Origin: Bacilli bacterium
GTDB lineage: Bacteria; Bacillota_I; Bacilli_A; RF39; UBA660
NCBI GenBank assembly: GCA_017541885.1
Contig: JAFXYF010000002.1
Span: forward strand, 1-39,453
Length of the DNA stretch: 39,453 bases
Reading direction: 5' to 3'
A program made the position numbers and the translations under genes. A model generated the notes under the pieces. It saw only the letters and a list, made by a program, of their open reading frames with translations. It searched no databases and had not been told where the DNA came from. Below, in pieces: positions 7,368 through 16,735 of the stretch; the stretch's first letter is position 1; every line of letters starts with the position of its first letter.

Positions 7368-9398
7368 CTATTCAGTTTTAATATAATATGGATTGAGTCT
7401 TGACCCATCACCAGATTCAAATAGTGTTCCAGGTTTTAAAGATACAACTGGACGAACACCTTGAGGTAAAGCAAGTTTACTACCTGAAATAACACCATTT
7501 CCAAAGATAGTTGAGACACTTCCAGCAGGACTTGTAGAAATTACAGTACTAGAAATAAAACTATTTGGAGTCATAGTCCAATATTGTCCACTCTCAGATC
7601 TTAAACTATTATTATTAAATGCAAGCATTTCCTCTTGAGTCAGCAACCCAACTGGATATTTTAGTTTTGCATAATTATTTTTTGTACTAAAACGATCATA
7701 GATATTGTCACATAATAACGATGAATCATAATTACTTCCATTAAAAAGTAGTAAGCATGATGAATTTGTACATCCATTAGATTTCCAACCACCATAATTT
7801 GCAATACTTCTATTATTACAGAAAATAGTATCTTCTAAATAATTAGAATATGAATAAAGATATCTTTTGTACCACATATCAACACCATATTTTATAGGTG
7901 ATTCATTGACATTATTCATGAACATCCCATCATTTGTTTCCTCTATAGAAGTAACACCATTTCTTAACCTAGTATATGAAATAATATCATCACCCTTATA
8001 AAATATAAATCCTAAAGTTGAACACTCTGATTCATTACTTAATAATGAACAAAAATAATGATGTGAATTAAAATCAGATGACGAAAAACTTGATAATATA
8101 TATTTTTGTCCATCCCAAACAACTCTAGATGCAGCACTAAAGTTACTTATATATCCTTGAATAACTTTATGCTCATCACCATACATATATCCTACATTAG
8201 AAGGAGATGACTCTTCTTTATTATATGGTAGAGTTCCAAATGCTGAATAAGAAGTATAGGCTTTTATAATTAGTGCTTTTTTATATCTAGGATCTATCAT
8301 AGGTCCAATAACATAATATAAATTAGAACATGTATCATCAGGATTAGTAGAGCGACATGTATACTTGCCATATATATCGTCTAAAGAACTAACACCATTC
8401 CAGTTATCTTGAATAATATCTCCAGATAAAGAAAACAACTTTGTTCCAGAATTAAAACTAAAATCAGAACTATAATAATAATTATCAGAAAGATTTGCTA
8501 AATCAGTGTAATCAGAAAAGCCAATATTATTTCTATTATTCTTACGAGTAGTACTGCAACTATTGCCTTGAGCTAATCCATTATAAACAAGTTTTACTCC
8601 TCCAGTATCTGTTGTCCTAATAATAATCCAACAATGTCCAGCAAATAAAACGTTAAATTTGTTTTTAATAGTTTCTCCATCAGTATCACTACTTCCATAC
8701 CAATGATAAATGTTTCTAGTAGACTTAGACACATCCATACTATCTTGATGATCACCAGTATATAATTTTGCTAAACCACTACCACTTTCTGTTTCTTTCT
8801 TTAAAACATAATATAAAGAATTAGTTTCAGCTTTTCTCTCAATTGATGTATCATCTTTTTGAACATATTCAACAGTAAACTCTAAATCTAACTCATCTGG
8901 AGAATCAGGTAAATCATCTGCAGATAAATCTTTTTTAAATGACACAACTATTTTATATACTGCAAAGTCTCCTGCAAGTAATTGTTGCTTCTCAGCTATT
9001 TCTTCTCCATCTTCATATGTAACACTAGTATCTAAGTATTTCAATTGATCTGCAGTAAGATCAAACTCAGTATAAGTATTTATCATCGCATCAATAGTTC
9101 CAGCATTAACCGCATCTACAGTAAATTCATAATAGTCTCCAGGCTTCTTTAAATTAACATGAAAACTAACAGTAGTTTTATTAGTATCAATAAGAGGTTC
9201 TTGAGTAACTTGTTCTCCAGTAACAGAGCCCTCATTAACTTGTACATTTTCAAAATGAACATCCCATACAGGAGTACCAATTAAAGTAGAACCGTTAATA
9301 TTTAATGAAGCTGTTAAATAAGCATAACCAATAGTTAAAAATACAAAAATCATAATAATAATACTTGGTCTTATATATGTTTTAGATTTTTGTTCCAT
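7368..9398 (-). CDS. Secreted SipW-type signal / DUF6273-like surface protein
   Basis: This protein of about 676 residues is predicted to be exported. Residues 1-35 are a basic start plus a hydrophobic stretch ending IGYAYLTASLNING, like the signal region of SipW-processed TasA/CalY-type proteins. Residues 35-190 form a beta-rich domain shared with the gene at 20010 (VQVNEGSVTGEQVT, YYEFTVDAVNAGTIDAMI, DLPDSPDEL, EYVQKD). The long C-terminal part starts near FNVLFAGHCWIIIRT and ends GVRPVVSLKPGTLFESGDG, which I associate with DUF6273-like proteins; it has many Cys, often paired. No LPxTG or C-terminal helix is seen. The start is ATG 9396-9398, because the upstream GTG is too close to AGGAGTG. 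It has its own promoter and terminator. Function is unknown. Confidence 0.75.
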   Translation of the reverse strand: MEQKSKTYIRPSIIIMIFVFLTIGYAYLTASLNINGSTLIGTPVWDVHFENVQVNEGSVTGEQVTQEPLIDTNKTTVSFHVNLKKPGDYYEFTVDAVNAGTIDAMINTYTEFDLTADQLKYLDTSVTYEDGEEIAEKQQLLAGDFAVYKIVVSFKKDLSADDLPDSPDELDLEFTVEYVQKDDTSIERKAETNSLYYVLKKETESGSGLAKLYTGDHQDSMDVSKSTRNIYHWYGSSDTDGETIKNKFNVLFAGHCWIIIRTTDTGGVKLVYNGLAQGNSCSTTRKNNRNNIGFSDYTDLANLSDNYYYSSDFSFNSGTKLFSLSGDIIQDNWNGVSSLDDIYGKYTCRSTNPDDTCSNLYYVIGPMIDPRYKKALIIKAYTSYSAFGTLPYNKEESSPSNVGYMYGDEHKVIQGYISNFSAASRVVWDGQKYILSSFSSSDFNSHHYFCSLLSNESECSTLGFIFYKGDDIISYTRLRNGVTSIEETNDGMFMNNVNESPIKYGVDMWYKRYLYSYSNYLEDTIFCNNRSIANYGGWKSNGCTNSSCLLLFNGSNYDSSLLCDNIYDRFSTKNNYAKLKYPVGLLTQEEMLAFNNNSLRSESGQYWTMTPNSFISSTVISTSPAGSVSTIFGNGVISGSKLALPQGVRPVVSLKPGTLFESGDGSRLNPYYIKTE

Positions 9399-9422
9399 AT
9401 TAGTCACACTCCTACTATTAAA

Positions 9423-9431
9423 ATTATATCA
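9423..9431 (-). promoter_or_regulatory. Extended -10 promoter of the DUF6273-like gene
   Basis: The minus strand reads TGATATAAT 24 bases before the chosen start. It lies directly downstream of the pyk terminator, so the gene is transcribed separately from pyk. The same TGATATAAT-AGTAGG layout occurs before the paralogue at 21251. Confidence 0.65.
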
Positions 9432-9432
9432 C

Positions 9433-9460
9433 AAAAAAAGCTACTTACTAGTAGCTTTTT
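9433..9460 (-). terminator. Intrinsic terminator of pyk
   Basis: A perfect 11-bp stem (9435-9445 with 9450-9460) with a 4-base loop is followed by seven T on the minus strand. The hairpin overlaps the pyk stop codon. Confidence 0.92.
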
Positions 9461-10865
9461 ATATTTCTGCAATTCTTAAGAAATTTGTGTTTCTAGTTTC
9501 TCCTAGAGGGAATCCTCCAGTAACTACAATTAAATCTCCTTTTTGAAGATTAAATTCTTTTTTCGCAACCTCTTTTGCTTTTTCAATTAAGTCAGATGGA
9601 TCATCAAATACTTCTTTTTGAACAATAGGTTTAACTCCAAAGTTTAATGCAAGTTTTTCAGCAATATGACTTGTTGGACAACATGCAAGTATTGGAGTAT
9701 TAGGTCTTAGATTACTTACCTTTCTAGTAGTAAATCCAGACATTGTAGTAGTAACAATTAACTTAATATCATCATACTCTACTGCATCAACAACAAGTTT
9801 TGCAATAGTGTCTGAAACACTAATTTGTCTTTTATAAGCAGTATGTTTTGTATAGTCAATTGTAGACTCTACTTGTCTACATATCTTTGCCATATAATCA
9901 ACTGCTTGAATAGGATATTTTCCAACAGTAGTTTCACCTGATAACATAACACAATCAGTTCCATCAAGTACTGCATTAGCAATATCAGATACTTCTGCTC
10001 TTGTAGGTCTAGGATTTGTATACATTGATGCTAACATCTCAGTCGCAACAATCGCAAACTTACCTTGTTCACGACATTTATGAATAATCTCTTTTTGATA
10101 AATTGGAAGCATTTCCATTGGAACTTCTACTCCAAGATCTCCTCTTGCCACCATAATGCCATCACTAACTGCAATAATTTCATCAATATTATCAATTCCT
10201 CTTTGACTTTCAATTTTAGAAATAACTCTAGCATCTCCACCAGCTTTTTCAATTATTTCTAAAACTTCTAAAACATCTTGTCTTGAATTAACAAAAGATA
10301 AAGCTAAATAGTCACAAGAGTGTTTTGCTGCAAAAGCAATATCTTCTCTATCTACATCACTAACGAATTTTAAGTTTAATTGTACTCCAGGAACATTAAT
10401 AGTCTTATGATTTTTAATTTCTCCATCATTTAATGCTTTAGTCTTAATAAAGTCTTTTCCTTTTTCAATTACTTCTAAATCAAGTAATGCATTATCAATT
10501 AATACATGATCTCCTACTTGAATAGCATCAATTGCTTCAGGATGATTAACTGAAAATTGTCCTTTATTACCTAAAACTTGACTCTTAATTATTTTTATTT
10601 CTTGACCAGTTTTAACAGTAACTCCACCATTTGCAAACTCTAATGTTCTAAATTCTGGTCCTTTTGTATCATACATAATTGCAATAGGTAAACCTGTTTT
10701 ACGACGCACCTTACGAATTACATCAATTGATTCTAATATACTTTCTTGATTAGCATGACTTAAATTAATTCTTGCACAATCCATTCCATTACGAACCATT
10801 TGTTCCATAACTTCTACATTATTACAAGCAGGTCCCACACTACATATTATTTTTGTTTTCTTCAT
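9459..10865 (-). CDS. pyk: Pyruvate kinase
   Basis: Pyruvate kinase converts PEP and ADP to pyruvate and ATP, the last step of glycolysis. The 468-residue protein starts MKKTKIICSVGPACNN and shows NLSHAN, TKGPEFRT (most relatives have TKGPEIRT), SFVNSRQDV, ISKIESQRGIDN, the signature MVARGDLGVEVP, ATEMLASM and SGETTVGKYP, and ends with the C-terminal allosteric domain. The extra PEP-utiliser domain of the Bacillus enzyme is absent. The start is ATG 10863-10865, six bases after a consensus TAGGAGGA; an in-frame codon 27 bases upstream lacks a ribosome site. A TATAAT (10901-10906, minus) and the preceding mutM terminator suggest its own promoter. Confidence 0.96.
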   Translation of the reverse strand: MKKTKIICSVGPACNNVEVMEQMVRNGMDCARINLSHANQESILESIDVIRKVRRKTGLPIAIMYDTKGPEFRTLEFANGGVTVKTGQEIKIIKSQVLGNKGQFSVNHPEAIDAIQVGDHVLIDNALLDLEVIEKGKDFIKTKALNDGEIKNHKTINVPGVQLNLKFVSDVDREDIAFAAKHSCDYLALSFVNSRQDVLEVLEIIEKAGGDARVISKIESQRGIDNIDEIIAVSDGIMVARGDLGVEVPMEMLPIYQKEIIHKCREQGKFAIVATEMLASMYTNPRPTRAEVSDIANAVLDGTDCVMLSGETTVGKYPIQAVDYMAKICRQVESTIDYTKHTAYKRQISVSDTIAKLVVDAVEYDDIKLIVTTTMSGFTTRKVSNLRPNTPILACCPTSHIAEKLALNFGVKPIVQKEVFDDPSDLIEKAKEVAKKEFNLQKGDLIVVTGGFPLGETRNTNFLRIAEI

Positions 10866-10910
10866 AAGAATCCTCCTAACCAACCCTAACATACAATTCT
10901 ATTATATAAT

Positions 10911-10940
10911 AAAAAATAATAGTTTTACCTATTATTTTTT
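10911..10940 (-). terminator. Intrinsic terminator of the polA-mutM unit
   Basis: A 12-bp A/T-rich stem (10911-10922 with 10929-10940) with a 6-base loop overlaps the mutM stop. The descending arm ends in a run of six T on the minus strand. It separates mutM from pyk. Confidence 0.7.
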
Positions 10941-11756
10941 TATTTTCTGACAATTTTTACAGTAATAAGTTCCTCTACCATTAACTCTTATTTTAGTTAT
11001 TTCACTACCACAATTAGGACATACCTTTTGTCCATGTACAAGTAACTCATTTTGGAATAATCCATGAACTCCTTCACTAGATGTAAAACTCTTAATTGTA
11101 GTACCACCTAATTCTACTGCATGATCAAGTACTTCTTTAGTATAAGTAATAATATTATTACAATCTTTCTTCTTTAAAGCACTAGCTTTTTCAAGTGGAT
11201 TTAAATGACTTAAATAAAGTATTTCATCATCATATATATTACCAATTCCTGTAATAATACTTTGATCAAGTAAAACTGTTTTAATTGGTAAAGATTTATT
11301 TTTGAATCTATCAAGTAAATACTCTTCACTTAAATCTTTATCGTAATATTCATATCCTAAATCAGATAAAGGTTTTGTAGTAAATGCATCACTCTTTTTC
11401 TTCAAATACATTTTTCCAAATTTACGAACATCATGATATCTAAATGAAATATTATCATCAAGAATTAATTCTACATGTTCATGTTTATTAATCTCATCTC
11501 CTTTATTTCTAAAGAAGAATTTACCTTCCATTCTAAGATGAACAAGTAAATAATAATTTGTAAGTTCTATAACAATAAACTTACCTCTTGTTGTTACAGT
11601 TCCTATTTTTTCACCAATAATATTCTTTTTAAATTCTTTTACAGAAGGTTCAGCAATAATATTATCCCAATATATATTACATCCAGTAATTTCTTTATGA
11701 ATAATTTTTGGTTCTAAACTTCTAGCAACTGTAATTACCTCTGGTTTTTCAGGCAT
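10932..11756 (-). CDS. mutM: Formamidopyrimidine-DNA glycosylase
   Basis: This base-excision enzyme removes 8-oxoguanine and formamidopyrimidines. The N-terminus MPEKPEV keeps the catalytic Pro2 and Glu3, although the usual Leu4 is Lys. Further landmarks are VHLRMEGKF, the helix-two-turn-helix segment SIITGIGNIYDDEIL and the C-terminal zinc finger with Cys246, Cys249, Cys266 and Cys269. At 274 residues the length is normal. The family also contains endonuclease VIII, but the N-terminus and zinc finger spacing fit MutM. It lies 8 bases after polA, so both should share the LexA-controlled transcript that begins at 14591. Confidence 0.95.
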   Translation of the reverse strand: MPEKPEVITVARSLEPKIIHKEITGCNIYWDNIIAEPSVKEFKKNIIGEKIGTVTTRGKFIVIELTNYYLLVHLRMEGKFFFRNKGDEINKHEHVELILDDNISFRYHDVRKFGKMYLKKKSDAFTTKPLSDLGYEYYDKDLSEEYLLDRFKNKSLPIKTVLLDQSIITGIGNIYDDEILYLSHLNPLEKASALKKKDCNNIITYTKEVLDHAVELGGTTIKSFTSSEGVHGLFQNELLVHGQKVCPNCGSEITKIRVNGRGTYYCKNCQKIKK

Positions 11757-11764
11757 AACTTCAC

Positions 11765-14368
11765 CTACTTTGCTTCATACCAGTTGTTACCAGTTTCAAT
11801 ATCTACTTTTAATGGTACATCTAATTTAAATGTATTCTCCATTATATTTCTAACAACTTCTTTTACTTCATCTAATTCTGAATTTAATACATTAAATACA
11901 AGTTCATCGTGTACTTGAATTAACATTTTACTTTTTAATCCACGCTTATTAAATTCATCATATATTTCAACCATTGCTTTTTTAAGTATATCAGCAGCAG
12001 TTCCTTGAATAGGAGTATTAAGAGCCATTCTCTCTCCACTACTTCTAATCATATAATTTTTATTATTTAATTCTTCAATAACTCTCTTACGATTCATTAA
12101 AGTTTTAACATATCCATATTTATATGCATTAGCTTTAGCTTCTTCCATATAATCTTGTATTCCAGGATAAGTCTCTAAATAATTATCAATAAAGTCTTTA
12201 GCAGTAGTAATATCAATTCCTAAGTCTTCAGATAATCCAAATCCACTAATTCCATATAAAATACCAAAATTAACTGCTTTAGCATTTCTTCTCATATCTT
12301 TAGTAACTTCTTCCATTGGTACATGGAATATATCACTAGCAGTCTTAGCATGAATATCTTTTCCATCAATAAATGCTTGTATTAAATTATGTTCATGACT
12401 CATATGAGCAAATATTCTAAGCTCAACTTGTGAATAATCACTAGATAATAACACTGATTGAGGATCAGGTAAAAATGCTTTTCTAATTAATTTAGAATAA
12501 TCACTTCTAGCAGGTATATTTTGAAGATTTGGCTCAATACTAGAAAGTCTTCCAGTACGAGTTAATGTTTGAGTAAATATTGTATGTATTCTACCATCAT
12601 CACGTATTTCATTTTGTAATCCTACAGCATAATTAGTATAAAGTTTAGCTAAAGTTCTATACTCTAATACTTTCTCTACAATAGGATGTAAATGTACTAT
12701 CTTATCAAGAATATCTTTGCTAGTAGAATATTTATCATCTTTTACTCTCTTAGGATATTTAATCCCTAAATCTACAAACAATACTTTAGCAAGTTGTGCA
12801 GGAGACATAATATTAAATTCTTCCCCAGCAAGAGTATAAATCTCTTTTTCAATATCTTTCATTTGTCCTTCAAGTTCTAACTCAATACCCTTTAAGTATT
12901 CCCTATCTACTCTAATACCAGTATTTTCCATATCAGCTAAAACTCTTACTAAAGGCATTTCTATATTATTAAATAAATCAGTCATTTCATTATCTTCTAA
13001 TTCTTTTAATAATCTCTCTCTTGTATCATAAATAAATTTAGCTTTTAATACACAAATATTTTTTAATTCTTCTTCAGTTATTTCTTTAGGTCTCTTATCA
13101 GTACCAAATAATGTTTCATAGTCTGGTATTTCTACATCAAAACTTCTAGCAACAAAACTAATATCATCTTTTACTACATAATCAAGTAAATATGTAGCAA
13201 TCATTGTATCAAAAGATACATTTTTAAATTCTAAATCTTTACATACAACCATACATTTCTTTAAATCATATGTATATTTAGATAACTCGGTATTAAATAA
13301 ATCTTTATGATTATTAATTTCATCACTATTAATAAAGTAACCATTCTCCCCATCATATAATCCAATTCCAAGAACAGTACTTTTACTATATACAGAACCT
13401 CTAGTTTCTATATAAAAGGAGAAATCTTTATCTTTAAAACTAGAGATATCCTGTATATTAATTTTTTCTTCTTCCTTCTTCTCTTCTTCTCCTCCACTTA
13501 CTGTGGAAAAATCTAACTTCTTTAGTAGTGAGTAAAACTCTAACTCTTCAAGTTCCTTTTTAAACTCTTCTGGCTTGTACCCTAAATATTTACAATCTTC
13601 TAACTCAAAATCAATAGGAACTTCTCTATATATTGTTGCTAAATCAAAACTCTTATATGCACTATCTTTATCATTTTCTAGTTTTTCTTTTGTCTTACCA
13701 GAAATCTCATCAATATGTTCATAGACTCCATCTAATGATCCATATTTAGAAAGTAAACTAATTGCAGTCTTTTCACCTATTCCTTTTACTCCAGGAATAT
13801 TATCACTAGAATCACCCATCAAAGCTTTTAAATCAATCATATGAATTGGATCTACTTGATAAGTATTTCTAAATTCATTTTTATCCATCATTATATGATC
13901 ATTTTGTTTTAATAATTTAACAACTACTTCATCACTAATTAATTGTAATAAGTCTTTATCACTACTTACGATTGTGGCTATAAATTCATCTTCTTCATCT
14001 ACTCTTTTTGCAAGCGTACCAATTATGTCATCGGCCTCATAATTATCAATCTCAAAATGTTTAATTCCCATTGTATCTAGTACTTTCTTTGCTTCAGGAA
14101 ATTGCATTTTAAGTTCATCTGGCATTGCTTGTCTTCCCGCTTTATAATCTTCATATTTATCATGTCTGAAGGTCTTTCCTTTATCAAAAGCCACCATTAT
14201 ATAACTTGGAGACTCTTCTTTGATAATTTTATTCATCATATTAATAAAACCATACAAAGCATTCGTAGGAAAGCCCTTCGAATTCTTCATGATAACTCCT
14301 TGATATGCAGTTGCATAAAAACTACGAAATAGTAAATTGTTACCATCAACCAATATTATTTTTTTCAT
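11765..14368 (-). CDS. polA: DNA polymerase I
   Basis: This is a repair and Okazaki-fragment polymerase of about 867 residues. The N-terminal 5'-3' exonuclease domain (about 1-290) has LVDGNNLLFRSF, FDKGKTFRH, YEADDIIGTLA and GDSSDNIPGVKGIG. The central 3'-5' exonuclease domain looks degenerate: the first DxE position reads FYIETRG and the last acidic site is not evident, as in other Firmicute Pol I proteins. The polymerase domain has motif A SSDYSQVELRIFAHMS, motif B RRNAKAVNFGILYG and motif C QVHDELVF. The start is ATG 14366-14368, since the ATG 15 bases upstream overlaps the ribosome site GCAGGTGAT. A 29-base gap follows a small LexA-controlled membrane peptide gene. Confidence 0.97.
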   Translation of the reverse strand: MKKIILVDGNNLLFRSFYATAYQGVIMKNSKGFPTNALYGFINMMNKIIKEESPSYIMVAFDKGKTFRHDKYEDYKAGRQAMPDELKMQFPEAKKVLDTMGIKHFEIDNYEADDIIGTLAKRVDEEDEFIATIVSSDKDLLQLISDEVVVKLLKQNDHIMMDKNEFRNTYQVDPIHMIDLKALMGDSSDNIPGVKGIGEKTAISLLSKYGSLDGVYEHIDEISGKTKEKLENDKDSAYKSFDLATIYREVPIDFELEDCKYLGYKPEEFKKELEELEFYSLLKKLDFSTVSGGEEEKKEEEKINIQDISSFKDKDFSFYIETRGSVYSKSTVLGIGLYDGENGYFINSDEINNHKDLFNTELSKYTYDLKKCMVVCKDLEFKNVSFDTMIATYLLDYVVKDDISFVARSFDVEIPDYETLFGTDKRPKEITEEELKNICVLKAKFIYDTRERLLKELEDNEMTDLFNNIEMPLVRVLADMENTGIRVDREYLKGIELELEGQMKDIEKEIYTLAGEEFNIMSPAQLAKVLFVDLGIKYPKRVKDDKYSTSKDILDKIVHLHPIVEKVLEYRTLAKLYTNYAVGLQNEIRDDGRIHTIFTQTLTRTGRLSSIEPNLQNIPARSDYSKLIRKAFLPDPQSVLLSSDYSQVELRIFAHMSHEHNLIQAFIDGKDIHAKTASDIFHVPMEEVTKDMRRNAKAVNFGILYGISGFGLSEDLGIDITTAKDFIDNYLETYPGIQDYMEEAKANAYKYGYVKTLMNRKRVIEELNNKNYMIRSSGERMALNTPIQGTAADILKKAMVEIYDEFNKRGLKSKMLIQVHDELVFNVLNSELDEVKEVVRNIMENTFKLDVPLKVDIETGNNWYEAK

Positions 14369-14397
14369 TTTTATCACCTGCATTTAGTATAACATAT

Positions 14398-14559
14398 TTA
14401 TTTGCCAATTTTTAAGGTAATTTGTGTTTGTTCTTCACTAGAACGTGCATCTAACTTTTCAACACGATCACTAACAAACAAAAGATAAAGAACAAATAAT
14501 ATATAAATTGCTAAAATTACAAGTCCTGTCTTTAATCCCTCTTTCATTGCTCTTGCCAT
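14398..14559 (-). CDS. Small single-helix membrane peptide under LexA control (SOS peptide candidate)
   Basis: This 53-residue peptide begins MARAMKEGLKTGLV after the strong ribosome site AAAGGAGAGATGTAAA. One membrane helix spans about residues 11-29, followed by a polar tail (SDRVEKLDARSSEEQ) predicted to be outside. The promoter 5' of it is TTGACA, 17 bases, TATACT, and a perfect LexA box fills the spacer. It is divergent from lexA, the position of yneA in Bacillus, whose product is an SOS-induced membrane-anchored division inhibitor. I see no LysM domain and no sequence match to YneA, so the analogy is positional and topological only. The gene leads into polA and mutM. Confidence 0.75.
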   Translation of the reverse strand: MARAMKEGLKTGLVILAIYILFVLYLLFVSDRVEKLDARSSEEQTQITLKIGK

Positions 14560-14590
14560 TTTACATCTCTCCTTTCTTAATTACAAAACT

Positions 14591-14619
14591 AGTATAAATC
14601 GAACAATTGTTCTTGTCAA
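14591..14619 (-). promoter_or_regulatory. SigA-type promoter of the SOS peptide-polA-mutM unit
   Basis: On the minus strand a consensus -35 TTGACA (14614-14619) and a -10 TATACT (14591-14596) are separated by exactly 17 bases. The 12-base LexA box lies wholly within that spacer, a position where a repressor would occlude RNA polymerase. Confidence 0.85.
14601..14612. promoter_or_regulatory. LexA operator (perfect palindrome)
   Basis: GAACAATTGTTC is a perfect palindrome matching the Gram-positive SOS box GAACnnnnGTTC, with the preferred flanks C and T (CGAAC..GTTCT). It lies between divergent lexA and the small peptide gene, inside the peptide's promoter spacer. Confidence 0.92.
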
Positions 14620-14628
14620 TAAAAATTA

Positions 14629-14667
14629 AAACATTTGTTTGACATTTACATCAAGTCATGCTAAACT
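14629..14667 (+). promoter_or_regulatory. lexA promoter with second, weaker LexA box
   Basis: TTGACA (14639-14644) and TAAACT (14662-14667) are spaced 17 bases. A degenerate palindrome AAACATTTGTTT (14629-14640) overlaps the -35 and keeps the 12-base SOS-box geometry with A and T in place of the outer G and C. Together with the perfect box 28 bases away, this suggests autoregulation. Confidence 0.7.
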
Positions 14668-14689
14668 TAATACATAAGGAAGTGATTAA

Positions 14690-15307
14690 ATGGAAAAACT
14701 AACTGGAAAGCAAAAGGTAATACTAGATATCTTAAAGAAGTTAATTGCTAAAAATGGATATCCACCTACTGTAAGAGAAATAGGAAAAGAAGCAAATCTT
14801 TCTTCTCCAGCCACAATCCACTTTCATCTAAAACAATTAGAAGAAAAAGGGTATATCAAAAAAGATGATAATAAAAATAGAACATTAGAAATATTAGTAC
14901 CAAACGAGTATTTAGAAAAAGATGAAAAAATAATTGATGTTCCACTACTTGGAAAAGTAACTGCAGGTTCACCTATTGAGGCAATTGAAATGCCAGATGA
15001 ATTATTCTCATTACCTGCTAACCTACTTACTAATCATGATGAAGTTTTTACTTTAAGAGTAAGCGGTGAATCAATGATCAATGTTGGTATTTATGATGGA
15101 GATATCTTAATTGTAGAAAGAAGAAATACAGCTCGTAATGGTGAAACAGTTGTTGCTATGAACGATAATAATGAAGTAACAGTAAAAACTTTCTATAAAG
15201 AAGATGGATATTTTAGACTACAACCTGAAAACGATACTATGGAACCAATTATTTTAAAAGAATGTACAATTCTTGGAAAAGCAATTGGACTATACAGAAA
15301 GTTATAA
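14690..15307 (+). CDS. lexA: SOS repressor LexA
   Basis: LexA represses DNA-damage genes and self-cleaves when stimulated by RecA filaments. The 205 residues contain an N-terminal winged helix-turn-helix (PPTVREIGKEANLSSPATIHFHLKQL region, about 25-50), the cleavage site Ala92-Gly93 (VTAGSP), the nucleophile Ser128 in SGESM and the general-base Lys166 in EVTVKTF. The ribosome site AAGGAAGTGA precedes the start. Two operator-like palindromes upstream support autoregulation and control of the divergent peptide-polA-mutM unit. Confidence 0.97.
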   Translation: MEKLTGKQKVILDILKKLIAKNGYPPTVREIGKEANLSSPATIHFHLKQLEEKGYIKKDDNKNRTLEILVPNEYLEKDEKIIDVPLLGKVTAGSPIEAIEMPDELFSLPANLLTNHDEVFTLRVSGESMINVGIYDGDILIVERRNTARNGETVVAMNDNNEVTVKTFYKEDGYFRLQPENDTMEPIILKECTILGKAIGLYRKL

Positions 15308-15308
15308 T

Positions 15309-15336
15309 AAAAGCACTCAAAAAAGAGTGCTTTTTT
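15309..15336 (+). terminator. Intrinsic terminator of lexA
   Basis: The 10-bp stem AAAAGCACTC/GAGTGCTTTT (15309-15318 with 15325-15334) has a 6-base A loop and six T. It separates lexA from the purine permease. Confidence 0.93.
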
Positions 15337-15382
15337 AATTTATTTAATGATATACTATACATAGAATAAGTAAGGTGGAAAT

Positions 15383-16735
15383 ATGTTAGAAAAAATATTT
15401 AAATTAAAAGAAAATAAGACCAATGTCTATACAGAGTTTATCGCAGGACTTACAACATTTATGGCAATGTCCTATATTATATTTGTAAATCCAACAGTAC
15501 TATCTCAAACAGGAATGGATTACAATGCCGTTTATGGAGCAACAATTCTCGCATCAATTATAGGTACATTAGTATTATCTTTATATGCCAATGTTCCATA
15601 TGCACAAAGTGCTGGTATCGGTTTAGGTAGTTTATTTACTTATACTCTCTGTGGAAGTATGGGTTATAGTTGGCAACAATCTCTAGCTATGGTCTTTATT
15701 TGTGCCGTAATAAATTTAATAGTAACCTTAACTTCATTTAGAAAGAAAATAATTACTGCTATACCAAATGTATTACAAGAAGCAATTACAATTGGTATTG
15801 GTCTATTTATTACATATATAGGTTTAATGAATGCCGGCTTTATAGTATTTAAAGCAGATAATGTAACAAATGGATTCGCAAGTAATGTAATACCTACTAT
15901 CGCAACATTTAATACACCTACAGTATTACTATCAATCTTAGGTATATTACTATTAATAATCTTAGTAGTCTTAAAAGTTAAAGGAGCATATCTAATAAGT
16001 ATTATATTAACAACTATCATGGGAATACCTCTAGGAGTTACACAATTACCAGACTTTTCAAATTATACAATATTCCCATCACTTGCCCCTACTTTTATGC
16101 AATTAGATTTTGCTGGATTATTAACTGCTAAAGCATCACTAACAGTAGTATTTATGACAATATTCACTTTATGTATATCAGATTTATTTGATACTATCGG
16201 AATATTTATTGGTACTGGAAAAAAATCAGGAATATTTAAAATATCTAATAATAACAAATTACCTAAAAAACTAGAAAGAGCATTAGTTGCTGACTCTACA
16301 GGATCTCTATTTGGATCAATGTTAGGTACAAGTAATGTTACTACATATCTAGAAAGTACTGCAGGAATTGAAGCCGGAGGAAGAACTGGTCTTACATCTC
16401 TATTTGTATCATTATTCTTCTTTCTAGCATTATTTATTTCACCATTAATTAAAATGGTACCTACTGCTGCAGTTGCTCCAGTATTAATAATGATAGGTTT
16501 AACAATGATTGAAGGAATTGGTAATATTAATTGGAAAGATATGGTAATTGCTATACCAGCATTTTTCACAATAGTATTAATGCCTTTGGCTTACTCAATC
16601 ACAACAGGTATAGAAATAGGATTTATTCTATATACTTTAATTAATTATATTGCTGGTAATAAAAAAGAAGTATCACCAATTATGGTAATACTCTCAATTC
16701 TATTTATAATTAATTTTGTATTCACAGCTCTATAG
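15383..16735 (+). CDS. AzgA-family guanine/hypoxanthine permease
   Basis: This polytopic protein of 450 residues, with about 13 hydrophobic segments, belongs to the AzgA/PbuG branch of nucleobase-cation symporters. It begins EFIAGLTTFMAMSYIIFVNP, the family hallmark, and carries PYAQSAGIGLGS, QEAITIGIGLFITYIG, DLFDTIGIFIGTG and the motif TYLESTAGIEAGGRTGL. Substrates in known members are guanine, hypoxanthine or adenine; which applies here cannot be told. The ribosome site is AAGGTGG. No purine riboswitch fits in the 46 bases after the lexA terminator, so it is not controlled that way. Its stop lies inside a terminator hairpin that overlaps tcdA. Confidence 0.92.
   Translation: MLEKIFKLKENKTNVYTEFIAGLTTFMAMSYIIFVNPTVLSQTGMDYNAVYGATILASIIGTLVLSLYANVPYAQSAGIGLGSLFTYTLCGSMGYSWQQSLAMVFICAVINLIVTLTSFRKKIITAIPNVLQEAITIGIGLFITYIGLMNAGFIVFKADNVTNGFASNVIPTIATFNTPTVLLSILGILLLIILVVLKVKGAYLISIILTTIMGIPLGVTQLPDFSNYTIFPSLAPTFMQLDFAGLLTAKASLTVVFMTIFTLCISDLFDTIGIFIGTGKKSGIFKISNNNKLPKKLERALVADSTGSLFGSMLGTSNVTTYLESTAGIEAGGRTGLTSLFVSLFFFLALFISPLIKMVPTAAVAPVLIMIGLTMIEGIGNINWKDMVIAIPAFFTIVLMPLAYSITTGIEIGFILYTLINYIAGNKKEVSPIMVILSILFIINFVFTAL

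Noticed and set aside
15337..15382. Possible purine riboswitch before the purine permease
   Set aside because: Only 46 bases separate the lexA terminator from the start; no aptamer can fit.
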